From: Parvularcula sp038749595
GTDB lineage: Bacteria > Pseudomonadota > Alphaproteobacteria > Caulobacterales > Parvularculaceae
Direction of reading: 5' to 3'
NCBI GenBank assembly: GCA_038749595.1
Contig: JBCDHW010000007.1
Span: forward strand, 62,001 to 126,000
DNA length: 64,000 nucleotides
Shown here: positions 33,085 to 41,028 of the stretch, piece by piece
How positions within the stretch are numbered: the first letter of the stretch is position 1
Layout: every line of letters begins with the position of its first letter
Notes under the pieces: generated by a model
Databases searched by the model: none
What the model was told of the DNA's origin: nothing
The model's input: the letters and a program-made list of their open reading frames with translations, nothing else
Made by a program: the position numbers and the translations under genes

Positions 33085-34278
33085 TCACAAAAAATTTCTT
33101 GAGAGGTCAAAGAGCCGCTTGTGCTCATGGATGGCATAACGATCCGTCATGCCGGCGATATAGTCACAAATCACGCGCTTCCGCTTGTCGAGCGATCCGC
33201 CTTCCTGGCGCTTGAACCAAGCGGGCGGCAGCACCTCAGGCTCATCGCGGAACAGGCAGAACAGATCCCGGACGATCCGCTTCGCCTGAGAGCGCACCGC
33301 GTTGACCTTGTGGTGGCGATACATCCGTTCGAACAAGAACGTTCTGAGCACGGAGAGTTGCTCGGTCATGCCGTCGGAAAATGCGGCCGTGGCGCGCTCC
33401 GCATGGCGGATATCGTCCGCATGCTGCGGACTGAGATCCTCAATACGACGTCCCGTCTCAGCGAGCACGTCAGCGACCATCCGTCCGATCAGTGCACTGA
33501 CCGCCTCAGCAATTTGCACTTCCCGCGGCTCATCCGGCCAAGCCTTGCGTGCCTGAGCCAGCGACGGACCGAGCAGCGGCACGTCCATCGCTTCCTCAAA
33601 GGAGAATAGCCCCGCGCGCAGGCCATCATCCGCATCGTGATTGTTGTAGGCGATATCGTCCGCCAACGCAGCAAGCTGCGCCTCAAGACTTGGGAAGGTC
33701 TGGAGCCACAGATCATGACGCTCCGCATACTCCGCAAGCGCCACCGGCAGCGGCCGATCTTTGGTGCGCAGCGGCCCAACCAGCGGGCCATTGTGCTTGA
33801 CCGTCCCCTCAAGCGTTTCCCAGGTCAGGTTCAGCCCGAGATACGCCCCATGCTGACGTTCGAGCTTCGTCATCAGACGGAGCGTCTGGGCGTTATGGTC
33901 AAAGCCGCCTGCCCCCTCCATCATCTCCTCAAGGACGTCCTCGCCTGTATGACCAAAGGGCGGATGCCCCAGATCGTGCGACAGCGCCACCACCTCGGCC
34001 AGGTCCTCGTCAAGCTTCAGCGTCCGGGCCATCGCCCGGGCGATTTGACTGACTTCCAGCGAATGCGTCAGGCGCGTCCGGTAATGGTCGCCTTCGTGGA
34101 AGACAAAAACCTGCGTTTTGTGCTTCAGCCGCCGGAACGCCACGGTATGCAGAACGCGATCACGATCGCGCTGGAACGGCGTCCGCCCGGAGCTCTCCTC
34201 CTCCGCATGCAAGCGGCCGCGCGTCGCCTCAGCCTTCGCGGCGAAGGGCACCGTAGGAGCTGGAAAGGCGAGCGGCAT
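33085..34278 (-). CDS. dgt: Deoxyguanosinetriphosphate triphosphohydrolase-like HD protein
   Basis: 397 residues. It removes triphosphate from dNTPs in the cytoplasm. The N-terminal GRTPFQRDRDRVLHTVAFRRLKHKTQVF and the HD motif (TRLTHSLEVSQIARAMA, then SHDLGHPPFGHTGEDVL) match the dGTPase-like class 2/3 family; DDIAYNNHDADDGL is also conserved. In many alphaproteobacteria it is divergent from erpA, but here a ten-kilobase chemotaxis operon lies between. argS, often next after dgt, is absent. Confidence 0.94.
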   Translation of the reverse strand: MPLAFPAPTVPFAAKAEATRGRLHAEEESSGRTPFQRDRDRVLHTVAFRRLKHKTQVFVFHEGDHYRTRLTHSLEVSQIARAMARTLKLDEDLAEVVALSHDLGHPPFGHTGEDVLEEMMEGAGGFDHNAQTLRLMTKLERQHGAYLGLNLTWETLEGTVKHNGPLVGPLRTKDRPLPVALAEYAERHDLWLQTFPSLEAQLAALADDIAYNNHDADDGLRAGLFSFEEAMDVPLLGPSLAQARKAWPDEPREVQIAEAVSALIGRMVADVLAETGRRIEDLSPQHADDIRHAERATAAFSDGMTEQLSVLRTFLFERMYRHHKVNAVRSQAKRIVRDLFCLFRDEPEVLPPAWFKRQEGGSLDKRKRVICDYIAGMTDRYAIHEHKRLFDLSRNFL

Positions 34279-34508
34279 AGCGGGTTCCGAGGCTTTGGAA
34301 TTCCAACTTCACCGATTCCGCCCCAGTCGTCGATCACCCCGACAATGACATTTCAGCTAGCACCGCGCCCGTTAGCGGGGCGATGCAGGAGGACGCGTTT
34401 TGTCGGGATACGTGAGTATCGCGCCGGACAACGGCTTCGCGCGCGCATCATCATCGACAATGCGGCGCGCCGTAGCGCTAAAAGCAAGGCGTTCCGCGCT
34501 TTTCGGGC

Positions 34509-34898
34509 TTAGGTGAGCGGCCCAAAGACTTCCGAAATCTTCCTCAAAAGGTCTCGCGGCTCAAACGGCTTGAGAAGGTAGTTGTTCATCTTCAGATGAA
34601 CACCTTCCTCGAGGATCTGACGCGTCGCCTTCCCCGTGATCAGGATGAACCCAACCTTCTGCGTCTTCGGGTTCTGCCGGAGGGAATAGAGAAGATCGAT
34701 GCCGGTCATCTTCGGCATGTTGTAGTCCGAGATGACCAGATGCGCCGGGTCCTCACGCATTTTTTGCAGCGCCTCGCGGCCGTCCTCAGCGTAGCGAATG
34801 TTTTGGATGCCTACCGATGCAAGCGTTTGGGTGATCAGCCCCCGACTGATCGACATGTCGTCCACCACCAGCACTTTGAGTACTTTGACGATCGACAT
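34509..34898 (-). CDS. cheY: CheY-type single-domain response regulator
   Basis: 129 residues of receiver domain only: acidic pair in VLVVDDMSISR, phosphoacceptor Asp in ISDYNMPKMTG, Thr in ILITGKA and Lys in LLKPFE. Such proteins take phosphate from CheA and bind the flagellar motor, or act as phosphate sinks. It is the last gene of the chemotaxis operon, 104 bases after cheR, a longer gap than elsewhere in the operon. A second CheY lies at 38.6 kb; which one drives the motor cannot be told. Confidence 0.92.
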   Translation of the reverse strand: MSIVKVLKVLVVDDMSISRGLITQTLASVGIQNIRYAEDGREALQKMREDPAHLVISDYNMPKMTGIDLLYSLRQNPKTQKVGFILITGKATRQILEEGVHLKMNNYLLKPFEPRDLLRKISEVFGPLT

Positions 34899-35002
34899 TG
34901 CTCAACACTCTCCCACCAGGCACTTCCCCTGCCCAGCCTCTACCTACGCTATGGGCGTTAACGCCGACCTGCAAAACCGCGCGGCTTTGCAGGCAATCAT
35001 GG

Positions 35003-35857
35003 TTAAGAAATCTTCCGATAGGTCGTCAGACCTGCAGGCTCAAACGCGTCCCTCGCCTTCCCCGAAACCCGCTCTGAGTGGCCGATAAAGAGATATCCGC
35101 CCGGATTCAAAAGATCGGCAAACCTTTGCCACAGAACGGCTTTTGTCGGTTCGTCGAAGTAGATGACAACATTCCGGCACATGATCACATCGAACCGCTG
35201 CGCCATCGGCCACGGCTGCATTAGGTTCAGTGTCCGGAAGGTTATCAGCGCCCGGAGGTCATCTCCAACAACGAAACGATCCGCATGCGGACCCCACCCC
35301 GCCTCAAAATACCGCTGCAGCAACCGGGGCTCCACAGGCGAGACGATGTCCTTCTGGTAAGCACCCCTGGTTGCTTTTCCGATCACATTGGAATCGATAT
35401 CGGTCGCCAAAATTTTGACATCCTGATCGGCAAGCTCAGGCGCTTGATCGAGTAGCGCGATAGCCAACGAGTACGGCTCCTCCCCCGTCGAGCATCCTGC
35501 TGACCAAATCCGATACCGTCCGCCTACCGCTGATTTCCTGAGGGCTTCACTGACGCACTCTTTACGAAAGATCTCAAAGTGGTGCGGCTCGCGAAAAAAA
35601 TGCGTCAGATTGGTCGTCAGCGCATTAATCAGGTTCGACCTTTCCTCACGCCCAGCACGGCTCTGAACATGCAGGATATAGTCGTAAAAGCTGTCAATTT
35701 TCAGCGCTCTGAGCCGGCGAGCAAGCCGCGAGTAGACCAGGTTTTTCTTCGTGTCCGGAAGGAAAATTCCCGCGTCGTCGTAGATCAAACCCTTGATCTG
35801 ACGGAAGTCTTCATCCGTATACCCGAACTCGGGTTCTCTACTGATCGCTTCGAGCAC
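35003..35857 (-). CDS. cheR: Chemotaxis protein methyltransferase CheR
   Basis: 284 residues. The N-terminal helical domain (FRQIKGLIYDDAGIFLPDTKK, LTTNLTHFFREPHHF) contacts receptors. The C-terminal methyltransferase has the SAM motif IWSAGCSTGEEPYSLAIAL and DVIMCRNVVIYFD. It methylates receptor glutamates with S-adenosylmethionine to adapt signalling. The PAS-rich receptor at the head of the operon ends in a pentapeptide of the sort CheR binds. Confidence 0.96.
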   Translation of the reverse strand: MLEAISREPEFGYTDEDFRQIKGLIYDDAGIFLPDTKKNLVYSRLARRLRALKIDSFYDYILHVQSRAGREERSNLINALTTNLTHFFREPHHFEIFRKECVSEALRKSAVGGRYRIWSAGCSTGEEPYSLAIALLDQAPELADQDVKILATDIDSNVIGKATRGAYQKDIVSPVEPRLLQRYFEAGWGPHADRFVVGDDLRALITFRTLNLMQPWPMAQRFDVIMCRNVVIYFDEPTKAVLWQRFADLLNPGGYLFIGHSERVSGKARDAFEPAGLTTYRKIS

Positions 35858-35875
35858 GGAACTCTTCCCAGGGCG

Positions 35876-36343
35876 TTACGCCACACTCGCCATGGCCTGC
35901 GGAAGGATCTGCTTGAGATCGATGAATCGGATCATCTGCTCTTCGCGCGCGATAACATTCTTTATGAATGTGCGGGCCTGCTCAGAGCCAACATTAGGCG
36001 TAGGCTGAAGATCGTCAGACGTCACCGACATAATATCCGAAACCGCATCGACGAGCAGGCCAAACAATTGCCCATCCATCTGCGCCACGATGATGACATT
36101 ACGCTCCGACGGCTCGGTCATCTCAAAGCCCAGGCGGTTCGCAAGATCAATAATGGGAAGCACGGCGCCGCGCAAATTGATCACACCACGGACGAACGAT
36201 GGCGCATGCGGAAGCTTCGTCGCAGGCGTCCAACCACGGATCTCGCGCACGGACATAATGTCCACACAGTACTCATCGTCATGCACCCGAAACGCAATCA
36301 CTTCCATCAACTGGTGCGGCGTTTGCTTCGCTGCCTCTGCCAT
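35876..36343 (-). CDS. cheW: Chemotaxis coupling protein CheW
   Basis: 155 residues, single CheW domain: MEVIAFRVHDDEYCVDIMSVREI, the RGVINLRGAVLPIIDLANRLGF signature and LFGLLVDAVSDIMSV. It links receptor tips to the kinase CheA. It starts 11 bases after the cheA stop, within the same operon. Confidence 0.96.
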   Translation of the reverse strand: MAEAAKQTPHQLMEVIAFRVHDDEYCVDIMSVREIRGWTPATKLPHAPSFVRGVINLRGAVLPIIDLANRLGFEMTEPSERNVIIVAQMDGQLFGLLVDAVSDIMSVTSDDLQPTPNVGSEQARTFIKNVIAREEQMIRFIDLKQILPQAMASVA

Positions 36344-36354
36344 GCTCGCCTCCC

Positions 36355-38637
36355 TCAGGCCGCCTGAACGCCGAACCCTGCACCGAGTGCAGATTGTTCA
36401 GCTGTCAGATCATTAACATCAAGGATGAGGGCAATTTGCCCGTCACCGAGGATTGTTGCCGCCGCAACACCTTCAATTCGCCCGTAATTTTCCTGCAGGC
36501 CTTTGATCACCACTTGGCGCTGATCAACAATCTCATCGACAGCAAACGCAAAGTTCGTACCGTGATCATTCTCGACCAACAGCATCACCTTGCCAACAAA
36601 CGTATCGAGAGGAGCGCGGTAACCCAACGCGTCACCGACATCCAAAATCGGTACAAATTGTCCGCGTACAAAGATGACTTGCTCCTCGCCGATATTCTGA
36701 ATATCCTCCGGCTCGGGGCGCAAGCTCTCCGCGATCACACTGAGCGGCAACACCACCGTCTGCCCGGCAACGCTGATCACCATGCCGTCAAGCACCGCCA
36801 ATGTGAGTGGAAGAGAAATCGTAAACGTGGTCCCTTCGCCGGGCTTGGATGTAAGGTTGATCCGTCCGCCTAATGACGTTATTTCTCGCTTGACGACATC
36901 CATGCCGACGCCTCGCCCCGATACCTGGCTTATCGAAGCCGCAGTAGAGAAGCCCGGCGCGAAAAGAAGCTGATCGATTTCTTGATCTGATAACTGAGCA
37001 TCTTCGGCGATGATGCCCTTCTCAATCGCCTTGGCGCGCACCCGCTCCCGGTCGACACCGCCGCCATCATCCTGAACTGTCAGGACAACTCGACCTGAGT
37101 GATGATCGGCAGATAGATGAACCGATCCGACTTCGTCTTTACCCGCCTTAATACGATCTTCGATCCTTTCAATGCCGTGGTCGACCGCGTTTCGGATCAT
37201 ATGGGTCAGTGGTTCGGCAAGCCGCTCAATGACCGTCTTATCAACCTCAGTATGCTCTCCATCAGTGATAAGGCGAACCTTTTTTCCACACGAATTGGCC
37301 GTAGACCGAGCAATCTGTCCCATGCGCATAAACATCGACCGAACAGGCTCGGCGCGAATAGCCATCACCGATTCCTGCAGCTCGCGGGTAAGCTGACGGA
37401 ATTCATCGAGCCCCGACAGGATCGCCTGATCCTCCGTACCCCCATGATGATCCTCGACCGCCTGGCTCAACATCGACTGGCTGATCACCAACTCTGAGAC
37501 CAAGTTGATCAAACGGTCGACGCGGCCGAGTTCAACACGAACCACCGGTTTCGGCGCACTAGCGCGCGCAGGCTGCGCCACGTCTTTTGGCTTTTGGGCA
37601 TCAATTAACGTCGTTTTTTCAATAACTTTATCAGGTGTGTCTTGATTGACTTCCGGCTCCAATGAAAGCGCTTCCGCGTTTGGCTCTATCGCCAAACTCT
37701 CGGTCTCTCGCTCCGTCAGCTGATTATCTGGTGACTGTGCCTCTTCTTCCGCCTCGAAATCGATGAACGGACGACTTCCCGGGAGGATTTCGTCTGGACC
37801 CACCGTATCCTGCTCCTCACCACCGTTCGAGAGAAGCGGCAGTGCGTGGCCTATCGAAAGCGCACAATCGTCGGCAACGAATTCAAATATTGATTCAATA
37901 TCCGCCTGCGGAACAGATCCCGTTAGGTTGATCTGCCACTCGAAATATGGCGCCGTAGGGTCAAGATCGTCAAACGACGGAATTTGCGACGCATCGAGCA
38001 GAACATCTGCATCCCCTAGGGTACACAACTCTCGAATGAACGGAGCCACGTCATTACCGCGGGCGAAGAACGCTGGCTTGGGCGCAAATGCAATTTGCAG
38101 GTCCCCTTTATCCTCTGTATCCGGACCTTCGAATTGGGCCAGGATGTCGAGGGGATCAACGTCACCTGCATTGTCCTCTGGATTCGGGATCCCGAGGTCG
38201 GCATTGATCGAAACCGGCTTGAAGATATCGCCGAGGTCATCTTCATCTTCCTCGGGACAAATCTCCTCAAGCGCTTGTGTTACCGTCGCAATTTCACCTG
38301 GATCTGTGGTTGGGCCGCCGTTCTCCTCGGCAATTAACGCGCTGAGGAGGTCTTTCCCCCGCAGAAAGAGCGTACACAGATCAGGGTTAAGTTCGAGAGC
38401 GCCGGACCTCACGTGATCCATCACCGTCTCGAAAACGTGGGCACACTCCGTAATTGCGGTCATGCCGAATGCCCCGGCACCACCTTTTATGGAGTGCACT
38501 GCACGAAATGCAGAATTGACACACTCCTCGTCGTCAGATCCTGCCTCGAGAGCAAGAAGATCCGTCTCGAGCTTCTCCAACAGCTCATCACATTCGAGGA
38601 AAAAAGTATCCCGAAGTTCTGCGAGAGGATCCGACAT
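36355..38637 (-). CDS. cheA: Chemotaxis sensor histidine kinase CheA
   Basis: 760 residues. The P1 Hpt domain carries phosphoacceptor His48 (AFRAVHSIKGGAGAFG). A long acidic region (about 105-355) includes a P2-like FAPKPAFFARGNDVAPFIRELC segment. The P3 dimer helices follow (LGRVDRLINLVSELVISQSML), then P4 with the N box HMIRNAVDHGIE and G boxes DDGGGVDRERV and GRGVGMDVV, then the CheW-like P5 (VLPLSVIAESLRPEPEDI). It phosphorylates CheY and CheB on receptor signals. All catalytic motifs are intact. Confidence 0.96.
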   Translation of the reverse strand: MSDPLAELRDTFFLECDELLEKLETDLLALEAGSDDEECVNSAFRAVHSIKGGAGAFGMTAITECAHVFETVMDHVRSGALELNPDLCTLFLRGKDLLSALIAEENGGPTTDPGEIATVTQALEEICPEEDEDDLGDIFKPVSINADLGIPNPEDNAGDVDPLDILAQFEGPDTEDKGDLQIAFAPKPAFFARGNDVAPFIRELCTLGDADVLLDASQIPSFDDLDPTAPYFEWQINLTGSVPQADIESIFEFVADDCALSIGHALPLLSNGGEEQDTVGPDEILPGSRPFIDFEAEEEAQSPDNQLTERETESLAIEPNAEALSLEPEVNQDTPDKVIEKTTLIDAQKPKDVAQPARASAPKPVVRVELGRVDRLINLVSELVISQSMLSQAVEDHHGGTEDQAILSGLDEFRQLTRELQESVMAIRAEPVRSMFMRMGQIARSTANSCGKKVRLITDGEHTEVDKTVIERLAEPLTHMIRNAVDHGIERIEDRIKAGKDEVGSVHLSADHHSGRVVLTVQDDGGGVDRERVRAKAIEKGIIAEDAQLSDQEIDQLLFAPGFSTAASISQVSGRGVGMDVVKREITSLGGRINLTSKPGEGTTFTISLPLTLAVLDGMVISVAGQTVVLPLSVIAESLRPEPEDIQNIGEEQVIFVRGQFVPILDVGDALGYRAPLDTFVGKVMLLVENDHGTNFAFAVDEIVDQRQVVIKGLQENYGRIEGVAAATILGDGQIALILDVNDLTAEQSALGAGFGVQAA

Positions 38638-38644
38638 CGTCCGC

Positions 38645-39010
38645 TTACGCCGCCAACCGCTTTACCGCGGAAACCAATCGGTCGTCGTGGAAAGGCTTTG
38701 CCATCCATCCGCTAGCACCAAGCGACCGCGCTTGCGTCTTCAGTTCGGGCGCCGTCTCCGAAGAAATGACAAGGATCGGAGTCATCTTATAACGGTCATC
38801 GGAGCGCACACCTCGGATGAAACCCAGGCCGTCGAGGATCGGCATGTTCATGTCAGTCGTGATCACATCAGGCTGAACCTCAGCCAAACGACGAAGGCCA
38901 TGCTGCCCGTCTTCGGCCAGATAGACGTCAAAGCCTGCATCCTTGAGGACATGTTCTATCATGGTACGGACAGTAAGACTATCCTCAACTGCCAATATTT
39001 TCAGTGCCAT
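38645..39010 (-). CDS. cheY: CheY-type response regulator
   Basis: 121 residues; I take ATG 39010 (MALKILAVEDSLTVR), the usual beginning of CheY, rather than the open frame to 39058. The receiver has ED pair, phosphoacceptor in TTDMNMPILDG, Ser pair in VISSETA and MAKPF lysine. It overlaps the STAS gene by 26 bases and is seven bases before cheA, which suggests it is the primary partner of this CheA. Confidence 0.93.
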   Translation of the reverse strand: MALKILAVEDSLTVRTMIEHVLKDAGFDVYLAEDGQHGLRRLAEVQPDVITTDMNMPILDGLGFIRGVRSDDRYKMTPILVISSETAPELKTQARSLGASGWMAKPFHDDRLVSAVKRLAA

Positions 39011-39368
39011 AAGGCTCTCTCCCGCAATGGCTGACACCCAAAATTTCCGGTGGTACACCGAGTGTTGTCATACTTTCTAAAAAGGCAGGGGACGGAGAAA
39101 CGACTTCAAAAGCGAGGTCCTGATCAGACCAAGACTTCGCTGCCGCCGCTATAATCTGCATACAAAGGACGCCGACCTGCTCCACCGCAGAACCGTCAAG
39201 CGACACCATTTCGTCGCGATGCTCTTTAAGCGCAGCATAAAGATCTTCCGCAGCCGTTGAAACGAGCTTTGGAGCCAAATTAATCTGGCAATATCCTGTG
39301 CGCTCTTCGGTCACGAGTTTCGATCTTCCCTCAAAGAAAGGCGCACACTTGCCCAAGGGCGCACCCAT
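38985..39368 (-). CDS. STAS-domain protein of the chemotaxis operon
   Basis: 127 residues. Residues 25-115 resemble a STAS/MlaB-like fold: INLAPKLVSTAAEDLYAAL, then VSLDGSAVEQVGVLCMQIIAAAAK with the Ser position typical of phosphorylatable STAS proteins, and FEVVSPSPAFLESMTTLGV. STAS proteins in che operons are reported in many alphaproteobacteria, but their job is not firmly settled; binding to CheA or other partners is possible. The N-terminal 20 residues may be over-extended. It overlaps cheY downstream. Confidence 0.8.
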   Translation of the reverse strand: MGAPLGKCAPFFEGRSKLVTEERTGYCQINLAPKLVSTAAEDLYAALKEHRDEMVSLDGSAVEQVGVLCMQIIAAAAKSWSDQDLAFEVVSPSPAFLESMTTLGVPPEILGVSHCGREPYGTENIGS

Positions 39369-39414
39369 TCCCGTACGCTAACAAATTGCGGTTGCCGGGC
39401 GATTAACCTCAGGT

Positions 39415-39906
39415 CTAACGCGGCGGCGATTGAACATGAATAATCTCGCACACTCCGCTCGACGGACTAAACCGTACACGGCGTGCCCGGGCACTCCCGA
39501 TGTCCTCTCGTTCAACGACAATGCCGTCTTGTGCGAGCCAGTCCAGTGCGAAGCGGGCATTCTCCGTACCAATCGCACGCATGTTGCTGAGCAGATCAGA
39601 GCCTCCCGCGACGACCGCCTTCAATCGCGCCTTTTGACAACCAACAGCACAGAGATTTTGTCGAAGCAGTGGAAGTGAAACGGCGCCGTAGCGCGTATCC
39701 GTGCTGCCTTCACTCGGCGCCTCAGCCAACAAAAAGTGGTTCATTCCACCCTTTCCGGCGACCGGGTCCCACAGGCAGACGGCAATGCAACTCCCTAGAA
39801 GTGTTGAATAAACCACCGCTGGATCGCCGCTCCACGCTACACCGCCAACACCAACGAGCGTGGGCGAGCGCACCGTACGCGGAGAAAGTGACGGCGCGAA
39901 AGTCAC
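39415..39906 (-). CDS. cheD: Chemoreceptor glutamine deamidase CheD
   Basis: 163 residues. CheD deamidates receptor glutamines, creating methylation sites. The catalytic Cys is in TLLGSCIAVCLWDP and the His in GGMNHFLLAE, with LKAVVAGGSDLLSNM and IGTENARFAL following. It overlaps the cheB stop by four bases, so it is coupled to CheB, which also modifies receptors. Confidence 0.95.
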   Translation of the reverse strand: MTFAPSLSPRTVRSPTLVGVGGVAWSGDPAVVYSTLLGSCIAVCLWDPVAGKGGMNHFLLAEAPSEGSTDTRYGAVSLPLLRQNLCAVGCQKARLKAVVAGGSDLLSNMRAIGTENARFALDWLAQDGIVVEREDIGSARARRVRFSPSSGVCEIIHVQSPPR

Positions 39907-40952
39907 GATGCTTTACGCACTGCAGATGTTCGGCAAGCATCGAGTAAAGCATCGGAGATTTTATGCAACGGAAGCGGATGATCAACGGCACCCATCTCGC
40001 GAGCGACACGCGGCATCCCATAGACAACGCTGGTAGCTTCATCTTGCGCGAAGGTTTTTCCGCCTGCCTGACGAATGGCGAGGAGACCCTTTGCCCCATC
40101 ACGCCCCATGCCTGTCATAAGTGCAGCGACTGATCGCCGCCCCAACCGCTCAGCAGCAGACTGAAACAGAACGTCTACGGAGGGCCGAAAGCCATTCACA
40201 GGTTGCCCATCTTCCCGCATACAGACCATCGGGTCATTTCGACCAAGGCGGATGTGCTGCCCCGCGGCGGCTATGCGGACGGTTCCAGGTTCCAGGCGCC
40301 CGCCGCCTTGCTCGATACAGACCTCCGGCGCACAGACTGAATCGAGCCGCTGCGCGAACAGAGGAATGAACTTCTCTGGCATATGTTGAACAATGACAAC
40401 CGGAGGGCAAGTCTTCGGAAAAAAACGTAAGACGGAAACCAAAGCATCTACACCGCCGGTTGACGCACCGAGTAGGATGACCTTCCGCGGATCAAACTCT
40501 CCGTCGGTCACCACGTCGCGCGACGCGGGCGCTTGCTTTGTATCTTGTTCGACTGCTTGCTTTACCTTTTGAGGGAGCGCTTCAAAAAGCGACGTACCCG
40601 CCACACCAGCGGGTTTGAATAAGCAGTGCGCTGCACCAAGCTCAAGCGCTGCGACCTCAATTTGCTCAGCATGCTCTGTTTTTGATGTGACGACCACAAC
40701 CGGGATAGGCCTTAACCTCATCAATTTACCGAGAAAAGTCAGACCGTCCATACCAGGCATTTCAATGTCGAGAGTAACAACATCAGGATCAAGTGTTTTG
40801 ATCGCCTCGCGTGCTCCGTATGCGTCTCCGGCAAAGCCAACGACTTCTAAGTCCGGATCGCGTTCGAGCGCATGCCCCATCAGTCCACGCATCGTTGCAC
40901 TATCGTCGATGATGAGGACTTTAATCGGCCTATTTCGATTTACCCGCGCCAA
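39903..40952 (-). CDS. cheB: Chemotaxis methylesterase/glutaminase CheB
   Basis: 349 residues. The receiver domain has DD at 16-17, phosphoacceptor Asp62 (VTLDIEMPGMDG) and K113 in LFKP. The catalytic domain has the triad Ser164 (LGASTGGVDAL), His190 (IVQHMPEKF) and Asp285 (GMGRDGAKGL). Phosphorylated by CheA, it removes methyl groups from receptors. It follows the receptor gene by 76 bases. Confidence 0.96.
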   Translation of the reverse strand: MARVNRNRPIKVLIIDDSATMRGLMGHALERDPDLEVVGFAGDAYGAREAIKTLDPDVVTLDIEMPGMDGLTFLGKLMRLRPIPVVVVTSKTEHAEQIEVAALELGAAHCLFKPAGVAGTSLFEALPQKVKQAVEQDTKQAPASRDVVTDGEFDPRKVILLGASTGGVDALVSVLRFFPKTCPPVVIVQHMPEKFIPLFAQRLDSVCAPEVCIEQGGGRLEPGTVRIAAAGQHIRLGRNDPMVCMREDGQPVNGFRPSVDVLFQSAAERLGRRSVAALMTGMGRDGAKGLLAIRQAGGKTFAQDEATSVVYGMPRVAREMGAVDHPLPLHKISDALLDACRTSAVRKAS

Positions 40953-41028
40953 CCTGGTTTTCCTTTTTGATCCAAACGTTCGCTCGACAATCCTTTTAAG
41001 AATTGGTCAGCGCCCATCGTCGTTAGAT

